A stretch of DNA of 64,000 nt from Chitinophagales bacterium (GCA_026936105.1 JAIXKI010000026.1:100193-164192), one strand, 5' to 3'; positions 53,404-62,222 are shown, numbered from the stretch's first letter. Program-made: numbers and translations. The notes: generated by a model not told the origin, from the letters alone.

Positions 53404-54288
53404 TTATCCTTTTCTTCTCCTTTTTATTACTGCTTTTTTTGCTTTTGTCTTATGGCCATTCTTCTTATAAATGGTGGTACGGCTGACCCTGTATTGATTA
53501 ATCGCACCCTGGTGTCGGGTTCTTACTATTACCGAAGTGGTTCGGCAAGGTGTATAGAGGGCACGGGCATGAACCATCCTGTTAGTACGAACAACTACAA
53601 AACTTCTGTGGTAGGTGCGGACATAGGGATGAAACACGTGCCAGGCAAATGGCCTCCAGGGATGCCACCAAACCGGATAATGGCGCCAGCGCCAGGGTGA
53701 AACCCATAAGGTATAAGCTGGCCTGTAAACAAAGCGGACACAGGGCCAGAACCACACATTGACGATCAGGCCATCGGTTGCAGAAACGGATACTATGTCA
53801 TTATCAGGGTTATAATAAGGGCCGCTTCCATTACCGGAATTATCATTTTCGGCAGATGTGGTATTTTCAGGCTCCACAATTTTTTGCTCACCATAAATAT
53901 CTTCATCACCCACTATTTGTAAAGAAGCAAATTCATTACCACTTTTTTCCAATTCAATAACGGCAATATCCTGGCTCTCATTTTCTGATACAGGCACCTG
54001 CAAAATAAATACATGATTGTTGCCGTCAGATTTGTCTATTACACGGACATAATCTGTTTCACCATCGCCGTTCTGGTCCAGGTTATTTACATGATTATCC
54101 GGCGTATTGATAAGTTTTTCAAATTCCTCAGGGGAACCGGCTTTTTCAAACATGGCCAGGGCACCCTGCAGGCTGAAATTATCTCCCGGCAGACCGGTGG
54201 AATCGTCAGCTGAATTGTCCTGTGCTTTCAGGGAAACACCGGATAGGCACCACCCTAAAAGAGGAATTGCAATGATTTTCAGATTCAT
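53404..54288 (-). CDS. Secreted protein with a Trp/His/Arg-rich C-terminal half
   Basis: A 294-residue exported protein (signal peptide ending at LKAQ, about residue 22). The N-terminal half is acidic and contains LDQNGDGETDYVRV (an EF-hand-like DxNxDG calcium loop) and FILQVPVSENESQDIAVIELEKSG. The C-terminal half (about 165-294) is a dense run of Trp, Tyr, His and Arg (VWFWPCVRFVYRP, WRWRHYPVWW, WRPFAWHVFHPYVRTYHR) and ends in Lys/Arg-rich repeats. Similar proteins occur in other Bacteroidota but have no known function. The basic aromatic tail could bind an anionic polymer or metal. Confidence 0.7.
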   Translation of the reverse strand: MNLKIIAIPLLGWCLSGVSLKAQDNSADDSTGLPGDNFSLQGALAMFEKAGSPEEFEKLINTPDNHVNNLDQNGDGETDYVRVIDKSDGNNHVFILQVPVSENESQDIAVIELEKSGNEFASLQIVGDEDIYGEQKIVEPENTTSAENDNSGNGSGPYYNPDNDIVSVSATDGLIVNVWFWPCVRFVYRPAYTLWVSPWRWRHYPVWWHPWRPFAWHVFHPYVRTYHRSFVVVRTNRMVHARALYTPCRTTSVIVRTRHQGAINQYRVSRTTIYKKNGHKTKAKKAVIKRRRKG

Positions 54289-54544
54289 AAAAATAAAATT
54301 TGTAGTGAGACGGAATAAACTTCCAAAAGTTTATCAGTTATTCTGCGGGATGGAAAAAAAATATTGGTTAAAGCGGGAATTTACCTGGTCTTAACCGGAA
54401 AAAATGTCTGAAGTATTCCTTTGATCCGGTATAAAATCATATTCCTGCAAACTCTGATGTTAACACTAAATTTCGCAGTTCATTTAGGGCGAGTCAGGGT
54501 TTCCTGATCGGGGCAAGCTCAAAATTCGATAACTTGCCATTTCC

Positions 54545-56578
54545 ATGATCACTCAGAATACTATTCAGCAAATTCTTGGAAGGATTGACATCGTTGAGGT
54601 TATTGGCGGTTTTGTCAAGCTGAAAAAACGGGGTACCAACTATCTCGGGCTTTGCCCTTTCCACAATGAAAAGACACCTTCTTTTACGGTCTCTCCTTCT
54701 AAAGAAATTTATAAATGCTTTGGTTGTGGCCGGAGCGGAAATACGATCAGCTTCCTGATGGAGCATGAAAAGTACAGCTATGTGGAATCCCTGAAATGGC
54801 TGGCCAATAAATATGGGGTGGAAGTGGAAGAGACTTTCACTTCGGATGAGGAACGGAAGCAATTGCAGGAAACAGAAAGCCTTTATATTATCAACAGTTT
54901 TGCGCAGCAGTTCTTTACCAGAATGCTTTTTGAAACGGAAGAAGGCAGGGATATCGGCTTAAGCTATCTGAAAGAAAGAGGATTCAGAGAAGATATTATT
55001 AAAAAATTCCAGTTGGGCTATTCTCCGGAACAAAAAGATGCATTTTCGAAAGAAGCTCTGGCAAAACAATTCAGTAAAGTGGTTTTAGTAAAGACCGGCC
55101 TTACCGTCATAAGAAATGAACAGCCGGTTGATAACTACCGGGGCAGGATTATTTTCCCGGTACATAATCACAGCGGTAAAGTGCTGGGCTTTGGCGCCAG
55201 GATAATAAAAAGCAATGATAAGGCTCCCAAGTATATCAATACACCGGAAAATGAGATATACATTAAAAGCAAAATTCTCTATGGTTCATATTTTGCCAGG
55301 CAGGCCATTGACAAGGCGGATGAGTGCCTGCTCGTGGAAGGATATACTGATGTGATCTCATTACATCAGGCAGGAATAGAAAACGTTGTGGCATCCGGTG
55401 GTACTTCGCTGACACAAGATCAGTTGAGGCTGATTAAGAAATATACTAAGAATTTGACGATCATTTATGATGGAGATGCAGCAGGCGTAAAAGCTGCGCT
55501 CAGAGGCTTGGATATGGCGTTGGAAGAAGGCCTTAATGTCAAACTGGTGCTTATTCCTGACAATGAAGACCCGGACAGCTATGTCAACAAAGCGGGCGCA
55601 CCGGGGTTTATCCGGTTCATTCAGGAGAATAAAAAAGATTTCATTCTTTTTCAGCTTCAGGTGGCTTTAAAAGATGCCGGCAATGATCCGAATAAAAAAT
55701 CCGAAGTGGTGAACCAGATCGCGGAAACGATCTCCAGGATCAATAAGGCTGAAGACTTTACCAAACAGCAGGACTATATCAAGCAATGTTCTGAAGTGTT
55801 GAAGATTGATGAAAGCGGAATGCATGCATTGGTCAATAAATTTATCCGCAACCGTATTTCCACTCTTGAAAAGAAATTGCCCTTTGAAGAAGCTAAGAGT
55901 ATTGAAGAGAACGCCCAAAAAGCTGCAGCTTCCGGTTATGAAGACAATACATTCACCCTGTTATTCAAAGATGAATTGCAGGAAAGAGAAATTGCACGGG
56001 TATTGCTGGAGCATGGCGTAAAAAAATGGAATGAGCATCAGCTTATAGCAGAATATATTTTGTCTGAGTTAATGGAGGAAAATCTTTTTGATAATGCCAA
56101 TGTCCTGAAGCTGATCAATACATACAGAAAATTACTTGAAGATAACATTACCACTATTGATAAAAGCTACTTTATTTATCATTCCGATACTACGTTGAGC
56201 AGCCTGGCCGTATCCCTTCTCAATTTTCCTTATGAAGAAAGCGAACGCTGGCGCCGTGAATACAATCAGAAAGCAGGATTTCAGGATAAACTTTTTGAGC
56301 AGGATTACGAGGATTTTATGAGAACGGTGACCACGGAAAAAGACAGCTCACTTATTAACTTTCTGAAAACGGAAGAAGACAGAACCGGCGAAGAGATTAA
56401 TTCCGCATTGAATTATTTAAAATTGAAAAAGATAAAAAGGCTTCTTATACAAAATCAATCAGACCTGGAAAACGCACAAACGGCTGAAGAATCCGAGGTG
56501 TTGCAAAAAACACATCTTCATTTGAAGCAATTAGAACAGGAATTATCAAAGAGGTCAGGCATTGTGATCATTCGTTAA
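54545..56578 (+). CDS. dnaG: DNA primase
   Basis: Makes RNA primers for replication. The 677 residues have the zinc-binding domain CPFHNEK...KCFGCGRSGN (about 36-64), the TOPRIM domain with DECLLVEGYTDVISLHQAG and TIIYDGDAAGVKAALRG (about 260-340), and a C-terminal helicase-interaction region. Start ATG at 54545 is preceded by TAACTTG, a poor -7 look-alike also seen before recF. rpoD and rpsU are not adjacent. Its last 11 bp overlap the convergent CYTH gene. Confidence 0.96.
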   Translation: MITQNTIQQILGRIDIVEVIGGFVKLKKRGTNYLGLCPFHNEKTPSFTVSPSKEIYKCFGCGRSGNTISFLMEHEKYSYVESLKWLANKYGVEVEETFTSDEERKQLQETESLYIINSFAQQFFTRMLFETEEGRDIGLSYLKERGFREDIIKKFQLGYSPEQKDAFSKEALAKQFSKVVLVKTGLTVIRNEQPVDNYRGRIIFPVHNHSGKVLGFGARIIKSNDKAPKYINTPENEIYIKSKILYGSYFARQAIDKADECLLVEGYTDVISLHQAGIENVVASGGTSLTQDQLRLIKKYTKNLTIIYDGDAAGVKAALRGLDMALEEGLNVKLVLIPDNEDPDSYVNKAGAPGFIRFIQENKKDFILFQLQVALKDAGNDPNKKSEVVNQIAETISRINKAEDFTKQQDYIKQCSEVLKIDESGMHALVNKFIRNRISTLEKKLPFEEAKSIEENAQKAAASGYEDNTFTLLFKDELQEREIARVLLEHGVKKWNEHQLIAEYILSELMEENLFDNANVLKLINTYRKLLEDNITTIDKSYFIYHSDTTLSSLAVSLLNFPYEESERWRREYNQKAGFQDKLFEQDYEDFMRTVTTEKDSSLINFLKTEEDRTGEEINSALNYLKLKKIKRLLIQNQSDLENAQTAEESEVLQKTHLHLKQLEQELSKRSGIVIIR

Positions 56579-57095
56579 GCGGATCTTTCTCCGGCATATC
56601 GCTGTACGATCCGGGAAGCAGATCCTCTTTTCTGATTCCGAATTCATTCAGGTAGTGTTCGCATTGTGTCTTCAACTGCTCTGCTGAAAATCCGGCAAGC
56701 ATATTCCCTGCCTCGATCTCTACAAAATTTCCAAGCCCGGGGACTTCATCCAAATGAAATTTTACATTGCCGATATAATAGATCTCTCTTTTTTTCCTGA
56801 CAATGGTCTTTATTCCGGCAGCCTGTGTAAGAATTTGTTTCAATAAAAGAGGGTCATTCACTTTCATCAGCGTGAATTCAGAATCTTTTGGGCCTTCCTT
56901 GTCTTCTCTTTGATAATAGATCAGATTATTTTCGATCACACCTTCACGAAGCTTCAATCTTCCGTAAGGGACATTGAAATAGGTGTCTGTTTGATCGTCA
57001 GTACCTTTAAATTCTGCTTTATGCTGCACCAGGTATTCTCTGATGAAAGATGCATCAGGGCATCTCGCTTTTATCTCTACATTGATATAAGACAT
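56568..57095 (-). CDS. CYTH domain protein (class IV adenylate cyclase-like)
   Basis: A 175-residue protein of the CYTH superfamily, whose members hydrolyse or cyclise nucleoside triphosphates or tripolyphosphate with metal ions. The diagnostic VEIKAR (ExK motif) is at residues 6-11, followed by QTDTYFNVPYGRLKLRE, RKKREIYYIG, FHLDEVPGLGNFVEIEAG and the tunnel-lining Arg/Lys residues. Adenylate cyclase CyaB-like, triphosphatase and a plain phosphate-binding role are all possible. The start codon abuts the U-tract of a hairpin upstream, and its 3' end overlaps dnaG by 11 bp. Confidence 0.85.
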   Translation of the reverse strand: MSYINVEIKARCPDASFIREYLVQHKAEFKGTDDQTDTYFNVPYGRLKLREGVIENNLIYYQREDKEGPKDSEFTLMKVNDPLLLKQILTQAAGIKTIVRKKREIYYIGNVKFHLDEVPGLGNFVEIEAGNMLAGFSAEQLKTQCEHYLNEFGIRKEDLLPGSYSDMPEKDPLNE

Positions 57096-57123
57096 AAAAA
57101 GGCTTGCCGTTGTGCAGCAAACC
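57096..57123 (-). terminator. Terminator-like hairpin touching the CYTH start codon
   Basis: On the minus strand GGTTTGC (plus coordinates 57117-57123) pairs with GCAAGCC (57101-57107, one wobble), then TTTTT immediately precedes the ATG of the CYTH gene. It could end the upstream DUF3052-like transcript or be an attenuator that controls read-through into CYTH. Confidence 0.55.
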
Positions 57124-57147
57124 TAATTCATTTTATAAACCGGTGAT

Positions 57148-57600
57148 CTAGTCAGCCATTGAAGCTGCGACTCTTTTACGGGTAGTAGTCACTTCGATCT
57201 CACGGATATTCTGACTATCTGATTTTTCAAAACGGGTGGCGACCCATACATGATCCAGTTCTACACGGTGGATACATTCATAACCTGCATTGGTAAGGCG
57301 TTCCCAACTGCAATCACGGTTCAGGTCAGTGACAATTTTGGATGTTACTTTCGGATAAGCTACCCAAAACTTGGAATCTTCCTTCAGCGCCGGCATTACA
57401 TCATTCAGAATACCGTGGAGCTGATTCACATTCACGGCAAAGATCAATGCGAAATCAATTTTCCTGCTTCTTAAAAGAGGAGTTACATTTTTCGCAAATG
57501 ATAATTTGTGAAATTGTTTCTCAATAGAAGAAGGAAGACCCTGGATCAAAAGATTCTTTTCATCTGCATATTGCAGTTTTTCAAACAACGTTTGTGACAT
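57148..57600 (-). CDS. DUF3052-like protein
   Basis: A 150-residue protein resembling the DUF3052 family (Rossmann-like): LFEKLQYADEKNLLIQGLP, then FALIFAVN and DSKFWVAYPK (a typical core), TDLNRDCSWERLTNAGY, RVELDHVWVATRF. No catalytic residue is assigned in the family. The ATG at 57600 is preferred over 57684 because a -7 element (57674-57681) would otherwise fall inside the coding region. Extends in the same direction as the CYTH gene, separated by a hairpin. Confidence 0.7.
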   Translation of the reverse strand: MSQTLFEKLQYADEKNLLIQGLPSSIEKQFHKLSFAKNVTPLLRSRKIDFALIFAVNVNQLHGILNDVMPALKEDSKFWVAYPKVTSKIVTDLNRDCSWERLTNAGYECIHRVELDHVWVATRFEKSDSQNIREIEVTTTRKRVAASMAD

Positions 57601-57673
57601 AGTAGAAACTATTTTAAGGGTTTCAGGCAACAGGCCACTATGGTCGTATGCGAAGTTCTCAAAGTAGGGACTG

Positions 57674-57681
57674 CAAAGATA
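57674..57681 (-). promoter_or_regulatory. -7 element (TATCTTTG) of the DUF3052-like gene
   Basis: Minus-strand TATCTTTG, an exact TAnnTTTG match, gives a leader of about 70 nt to the ATG at 57600. It would lie within codons of the longer open frame starting at 57684, favouring the shorter protein. Confidence 0.42.
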
Positions 57682-57764
57682 CAAAAATTCAGCGGGATAA
57701 GGAAGATTTTTTTTGAAACAAAGAGAAGAACTGTATTTAAAAAAAATACACCTATCTTATTAAA

Positions 57765-58577
57765 TCACTTGCCTATGGCTTTATGATAATATTCAAGTGC
57801 CTTAGGCATATATTTTTCAAGATCCTGTATTCTGTGTCCTTCCGAAGGGTGTGTGCTTAAAAATTCCGGCGGCGTTTGACCATTAGCTGCTTTCTCCATT
57901 CTTTGCCAGAGTGGAATAGCTTGTCTCGGATCATATCCTGCCATGGCGGCCCAGTACAATCCATACTGATCAGCTTCCAGCTCATGTTTTCTTGAAAAAG
58001 GCAACAACACTCCCAGTTGTGCTCCGATGCCAAATGACATCAAAAAAATATTTCTTGTCTCAGCCGGCTTATTGGCCAGGGCAACATTCAAACCTTCCTG
58101 CACTACAGCAGCTCCCAATTGCTGGCTCATCCTTTCATTACCATGATTAAAAATGGCATGCGAAACTTCATGCCCCATCACCACTGCCAGCGCCGCTTCA
58201 TTTTGCGTGATAGGAAGCAATCCTGTGTAAACAACGATCTTTCCTCCCGGCATACACCAGGCATTCACTTCTTTACTGTCCACCAGCTTATACTCCCATT
58301 TATAACCTTCCAGTTCTTTTGAAAGCCCTTTAGACGCATAATAATTTTCCACTGCCTTGGTGATGCGCTCTCCCACTCTTTTTACCATTTCTGCATCTTT
58401 GTTAGTACCGGCAACGACTTTACTGGTTGTCAGAAATTGAGTGTACTCCTGCAAAGCCATGGCCTGAACCTCGGATTCAGGCAATAGTTTAAATTGTTTC
58501 CGTCCTGTGATTGTATTGGAAGAACAGGAAAAAAGGATGGCCGGCAAGGCAAGTAAAAAAAGAATTGTTCTTTTCAT
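57765..58577 (-). CDS. M48 family metallopeptidase lipoprotein
   Basis: Zinc peptidase of the Oma1/BepA-type subgroup, periplasmic and lipid-anchored (signal ends in ILFSC; 270 residues). HEVSH (VVMGHEVSHAIFNHG, near residue 140-150) carries the zinc His residues, and the third-ligand region KHELEADQYGLYWAAMAG is present. The motifs STHPSEGHRI and the C-terminal YMPKALEYY complete the family. Probably degrades misfolded outer-membrane or periplasmic proteins. Single gene, convergent with none; a same-strand plsY gene follows upstream at 59304. Confidence 0.9.
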   Translation of the reverse strand: MKRTILFLLALPAILFSCSSNTITGRKQFKLLPESEVQAMALQEYTQFLTTSKVVAGTNKDAEMVKRVGERITKAVENYYASKGLSKELEGYKWEYKLVDSKEVNAWCMPGGKIVVYTGLLPITQNEAALAVVMGHEVSHAIFNHGNERMSQQLGAAVVQEGLNVALANKPAETRNIFLMSFGIGAQLGVLLPFSRKHELEADQYGLYWAAMAGYDPRQAIPLWQRMEKAANGQTPPEFLSTHPSEGHRIQDLEKYMPKALEYYHKAIGK

Positions 58578-58632
58578 TTCACTGATTGTTTGACAGGATT
58601 TTTATTTGTTTTATTGGTTGACCGGATAGTTA

Positions 58633-59304
58633 TTAATCTTCCCGGTGCGTATGCAGCTCTTTCTTCCGCTGGCGGCGTTTATCCCTGTGTTTCAGGATCG
58701 GTACCTTGCTTTCAATCCCTTTGAAGATCCTTCCAATATTTTTTTGATGCGTCAGCAATACCATCAAAGCGACAGCAATGGCAAATATCCTGTACAAAGG
58801 TTCTCTTTCATTAAATATTACAAGGATAAAAACCGGAAAAGCAATACTGGCCAATATGGAGCTTAAGGATACAAATCTTGTCAGATAAAGAACAAGCAAA
58901 AAAACACCGATACAACTCATTGCAGTCCAGGGAGAGATGCCCAATACCAATCCGAATAATGTGGCTACTCCTTTTCCTCCCCTGAATTCGGCCCATATCG
59001 GGAAGATATGACCGATTACCGCAGCCAGGCCCAATCCTAACTGGAGATTGATCAGTTGGGCATCATTGTCAAAATAATTGGGAAGTAAAAAAGCCAGTTT
59101 CACAGCGGCAATACCTTTCAGCATGTCCACGATCATCACAATAGTACCCCATTTGAAACCAAATACCCTGTATGTATTGGTAGCGCCGGAGTTGCCACTG
59201 CCGTATTCACGTATATCAATGCCAAAAAAGTATTTGCTTACCCAAACTGCTGTTGGTATGCTGCCGATTAGGTAAGCAAGAACGATCAATAATAGTTCGT
59301 TCAT
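58633..59304 (-). CDS. plsY: Glycerol-3-phosphate acyltransferase PlsY
   Basis: Integral membrane acyltransferase that uses acyl-phosphate to form lysophosphatidic acid, the first step of phospholipid synthesis. The 223-residue protein has five or more helices and the three PlsY motifs: YGSGNSGATNTYRVFG (the first), GHIFPIWAEFRGGKGVATLFG (the second) and a later Thr/His-containing loop (LLTHQKNIGRIFKG). Its tail is strongly basic. A -7 element at 59328-59335 lies about 25 bp upstream. Confidence 0.94.
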   Translation of the reverse strand: MNELLLIVLAYLIGSIPTAVWVSKYFFGIDIREYGSGNSGATNTYRVFGFKWGTIVMIVDMLKGIAAVKLAFLLPNYFDNDAQLINLQLGLGLAAVIGHIFPIWAEFRGGKGVATLFGLVLGISPWTAMSCIGVFLLVLYLTRFVSLSSILASIAFPVFILVIFNEREPLYRIFAIAVALMVLLTHQKNIGRIFKGIESKVPILKHRDKRRQRKKELHTHRED

Positions 59305-59327
59305 AATTTTCGGTTAGAGATGAATTA

Positions 59328-59335
59328 CAAAAATA
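59328..59335 (-). promoter_or_regulatory. -7 element (TATTTTTG) of plsY
   Basis: Minus-strand TATTTTTG matches TAnnTTTG; a TTG at 59358-59360 lies 22 nt upstream, a little longer than the usual -33 spacing. Leader about 20 nt. Confidence 0.4.
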
Positions 59336-59390
59336 CAGTAAATACGACGAGTATTTACAACGGTATCTTTTCATCAAACGATTGCATTCC

Positions 59391-59409
59391 GATGATAATT
59401 TTTATCATC
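59391..59409 (-). other. AT-rich 3' hairpin just beyond pnp
   Basis: GATGATAA (59391-59398) / TTATCATC (59402-59409), a perfect 8-bp stem with a three-base loop, starting a few bases past the pnp stop on the minus strand. There is no U-tract, so an RNA-stability or processing element is more plausible than a terminator. Confidence 0.4.
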
Positions 59410-59412
59410 AGA

Positions 59413-61587
59413 TCAATCATTGTTACTTTTTGCAGGCGGTTTGTCCTGCCTTTCCGGCTTTGGCAACAACACTTTTCTGCTCAGTTTGAATTTGCCCGAT
59501 TTCGGATCGGTTCCGATCAGTTTTACTTTTATCTTATATCCTTCTGCCAAAACTCCATCCAGTGTTTCCAGTCTTTTCCAGCTTACTTCTGAAATGTGAA
59601 CCAACCCCTGTTTACCCGGTAAGAATTCGACAAAAGCTCCGAAGGGCATTATAGATTTCACTGTGGCCTCATAAACATCGCCAACAGTAGGCACGGCAAC
59701 AATTCCTTTTACCCAGTTATGAGCTTTTTCTACTCCTTCTTTGTTGGTACCGAAAATGCTGACCTCGCCCATGTTATTGATCTCTTCAATATTAATGGTC
59801 GTTCCGGTTTCACGCTGTATTTCCTGAATCACTTTTCCACCGGGCCCGATAACAGCGCCGATGAATTCACGGTCAATAAACATTTTCACCATTCGTGGCG
59901 CATGAGGCTTCACTTCAGATCTTGCTTCAGGAATGCATCGATACATGGCATCCAGAATATGCATTCTTCCGCGGCGGGCCTGCTCCAGCGCCTCTGCCAT
60001 CACTTCCATCTTCAATCCATCTACTTTAATATCCATCTGTACTCCGCAGATGCCATCTCTTGTTCCGGTCACTTTAAAATCCATATCACCAAGATGGTCT
60101 TCATCTCCGAGAATATCGGTAAGGATTGCATATTTATCTCCTTTGGTGATCAATCCCATTGCCACTCCCGACACATGTTTGGGGATCGGAACACCGGCAT
60201 CCATTAATGCAAGAGAACCGGCACAAACCGTAGCCATGGATGAAGAGCCATTCGATTCCAGAATATCACTCACCACACGAACGGTGTAAGCAAAATCGCC
60301 TGAAGGCATCATTTGTTTTAAAGAACGCATTGCCAGGTTTCCATGGCCAACCTCTCTTCTTCCGGGACCTCTCATCATTTTCACCTCGCCGGTAGAGAAA
60401 GGAGGAAAATTATAGTGAAGAATGAATCTTGTATAGTCCGATTTTGCAGCGCTTTCGACCAATAATTCATCTAACGGTGTTCCTAAAGTAACTGTTGTAA
60501 GAGATTGGGTCTCACCTCTGGTAAATAGTGCTGCACCATGCGGTGAAGGGAGCACATCCACTTCCATATCCAACTGTCTGATGTCTTCCAGCCCACGCCC
60601 ATCCAAACGAATTTTTTCGTCCAGGATCATATCCCGGACCACATCATATTGAAGGTCGTCATAGTACCTGCCTGCCATTTTCTTTGTTTCGTCCGGCAGT
60701 TCTTCACCTTCTGCTATATTAAACTCTTTCTTTAGATACTCTTGTAATTCTTCTTTGATCGCTTTGAACTTTTCAGACCTTTCAGTTTTCCCTAATTTTC
60801 CTTTAGCAACTTCATATACTTTCTCTTTGGCAAACACTTCTACCTTTTTAAGCAGCGCTTCATCCTGCTTTGGTTTCTCATAATCTCTTTTTCCTTTCAC
60901 TCCGGCCAGGTCTCTTAATTCTTCCTGTGCCTTCACCTGAATACGGATCGCTTCATGTGCGATTTCCAGCACTTTGCAAAGATCTGCTTCACTGCACTCC
61001 TGCGCTTCCCCTTCCACCATCATCAGGTTCTTATCGGTAGCAGCTACCATGAAATCAATATCTGACTTCTCCATTTCCGTACGGCTTGGATTGATCTTGA
61101 ATTGACCATCTACCCTGCCTACCCGTACTTCCGAAATAATTTCTTTAATGGGAACATCAGAAACTGCTAATGCGGCAGAAGCTGCAAGGCAAGCCATTGC
61201 ATCAGGTAAGATCTCAGGGTCACTTGAAATTAGTGTAACCAGCACCTGCACATCACATAAATAATCATCAGGGAATAAAGGGCGGAGTGCTCTGTCTATC
61301 AGCCTTGAGGTCAGTACCTCGTAATCATTCAGCCTGGCTTCTCTTTTAAAAAACGATCCGGGTATGCGGCCGGCAGAAGCAAATTTTTCCTGATAGTCAA
61401 CTGTCAATGGGAAAAATGATTGTCCTTCTTTAACCTCTTTACTTGCCACCACGGTAGCAAGGATCATGCAATTACCAATGGATACCGTAACGGCTCCATC
61501 GGCCTGCCGGGCCAGCCTGCCGGTTTCAATAGTGACCATGCGGCCATCGCCGATATCAAATGTTTTACGAATGGGTTGTTTTAGCAT
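59413..61587 (-). CDS. pnp: Polyribonucleotide nucleotidyltransferase
   Basis: 3'-to-5' phosphorolytic exoribonuclease of the RNA degradation machinery. The 724 residues include two RNase PH-like domains (first with GRIPGSFFKREARLNDYE near 78; second with RDGICGVQMDIK and the GPGRREVGHGNLA motif), an alpha-helical linker, a KH domain (about 570-625: GAVIGPGGKVIQEIQ) and an S1 domain (about 640-705: PFGAFVEFLPGKQGLVHISE). It lies 200 bp downstream of rpsO on the same strand, the gene order known from many bacteria. Confidence 0.97.
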   Translation of the reverse strand: MLKQPIRKTFDIGDGRMVTIETGRLARQADGAVTVSIGNCMILATVVASKEVKEGQSFFPLTVDYQEKFASAGRIPGSFFKREARLNDYEVLTSRLIDRALRPLFPDDYLCDVQVLVTLISSDPEILPDAMACLAASAALAVSDVPIKEIISEVRVGRVDGQFKINPSRTEMEKSDIDFMVAATDKNLMMVEGEAQECSEADLCKVLEIAHEAIRIQVKAQEELRDLAGVKGKRDYEKPKQDEALLKKVEVFAKEKVYEVAKGKLGKTERSEKFKAIKEELQEYLKKEFNIAEGEELPDETKKMAGRYYDDLQYDVVRDMILDEKIRLDGRGLEDIRQLDMEVDVLPSPHGAALFTRGETQSLTTVTLGTPLDELLVESAAKSDYTRFILHYNFPPFSTGEVKMMRGPGRREVGHGNLAMRSLKQMMPSGDFAYTVRVVSDILESNGSSSMATVCAGSLALMDAGVPIPKHVSGVAMGLITKGDKYAILTDILGDEDHLGDMDFKVTGTRDGICGVQMDIKVDGLKMEVMAEALEQARRGRMHILDAMYRCIPEARSEVKPHAPRMVKMFIDREFIGAVIGPGGKVIQEIQRETGTTINIEEINNMGEVSIFGTNKEGVEKAHNWVKGIVAVPTVGDVYEATVKSIMPFGAFVEFLPGKQGLVHISEVSWKRLETLDGVLAEGYKIKVKLIGTDPKSGKFKLSRKVLLPKPERQDKPPAKSNND

Positions 61588-61787
61588 ATAGATTTAAATG
61601 TGTGATATGATAAATAAATAGAAAAAGAAAGTACGAATGCCGGTTCATACATTTCATCTTTTTTCAATTCTGAATTCTTTCCGGTACCCAATTGATCTTT
61701 GAAGATCTAAACAAAACAGTTCAGCATTTCAACAGTGAAGAAAACAGGAATGATAACCTTAGTAAAAGGAATGATCCGGCGAACTGC

Positions 61788-62057
61788 TTATTTTCTTAAT
61801 CCCAATTTCTCGATCAATTGGCGGTAGCCTGTAAGATCGTGCTTTTGCAAATAGTTCAGTAATCGTTTGCGTTTACCAACCAGTTGCATCAAACCGCGGT
61901 GTGTGGAGAAATCTTTTTTGTTTTGCTGAAGGTGACTGCTGATCTGGCTGATTCGTTGAGTCAGTTGTGCAATTTGTCCTTCAATAGACCCGGTGTTTGT
62001 AGTTTTTCCACCAAACTCTGTAAAAATTTTTGTGTTTTGTTCTTTTGTTAAAGGCAT
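61788..62057 (-). CDS. rpsO: 30S ribosomal protein S15
   Basis: Binds 16S rRNA in the central domain of the small subunit. The 89-residue length and motifs (TGSIEGQIAQLTQRISQISSHLQ, DFSTHRGLMQLVGKRKRLLNYLQK, YRQLIEKLGLR) are classic. Preceded by the best promoter in the window and a leader of about 45 nt. Followed by pnp; the 200-bp spacer between them contains small dyads (AATTC-T-GAATT near 61668 and GATCTT-TG-AAGATC at 61694-61707) that could be processing sites. Confidence 0.98.
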   Translation of the reverse strand: MPLTKEQNTKIFTEFGGKTTNTGSIEGQIAQLTQRISQISSHLQQNKKDFSTHRGLMQLVGKRKRLLNYLQKHDLTGYRQLIEKLGLRK

Positions 62058-62108
62058 CTCGATTTTTTTAATTTTTCATCCGATTAGTCATCCATTTATT
62101 TGCGGATG

Positions 62109-62139
62109 CAAAGGTAAGACAGAAATGCCTGACAACAAA
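62109..62139 (-). promoter_or_regulatory. Full Bacteroidota promoter of rpsO (TTTG-N19-TACCTTTG)
   Basis: On the minus strand TTTG (62139-62136) is followed by exactly 19 nt and then TACCTTTG (62116-62109), matching the -33/-7 consensus of the Bacteroidota housekeeping sigma factor in both elements and in spacing. The transcript would start near 62104-62105. Confidence 0.7.
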
Positions 62140-62222
62140 AACATTAAAATCTAAATTTTTCCCCTTCCTTTCACAAAAAAACCGGCTTTTATCCGCTTAC
62201 ATTAAAATTAAGCCTCATCAGT

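Noticed and set aside
54494-54507. TCAGG-GTTT-CCTGA hairpin ahead of dnaG as a riboswitch or leader control
   Set aside because: A five-base stem in AT-rich DNA is too weak to call without conservation data.
57601-57684. Longer start of the DUF3052-like protein
   Set aside because: The -7 element at 57674-57681 falls within it, and the extra residues have no family match.
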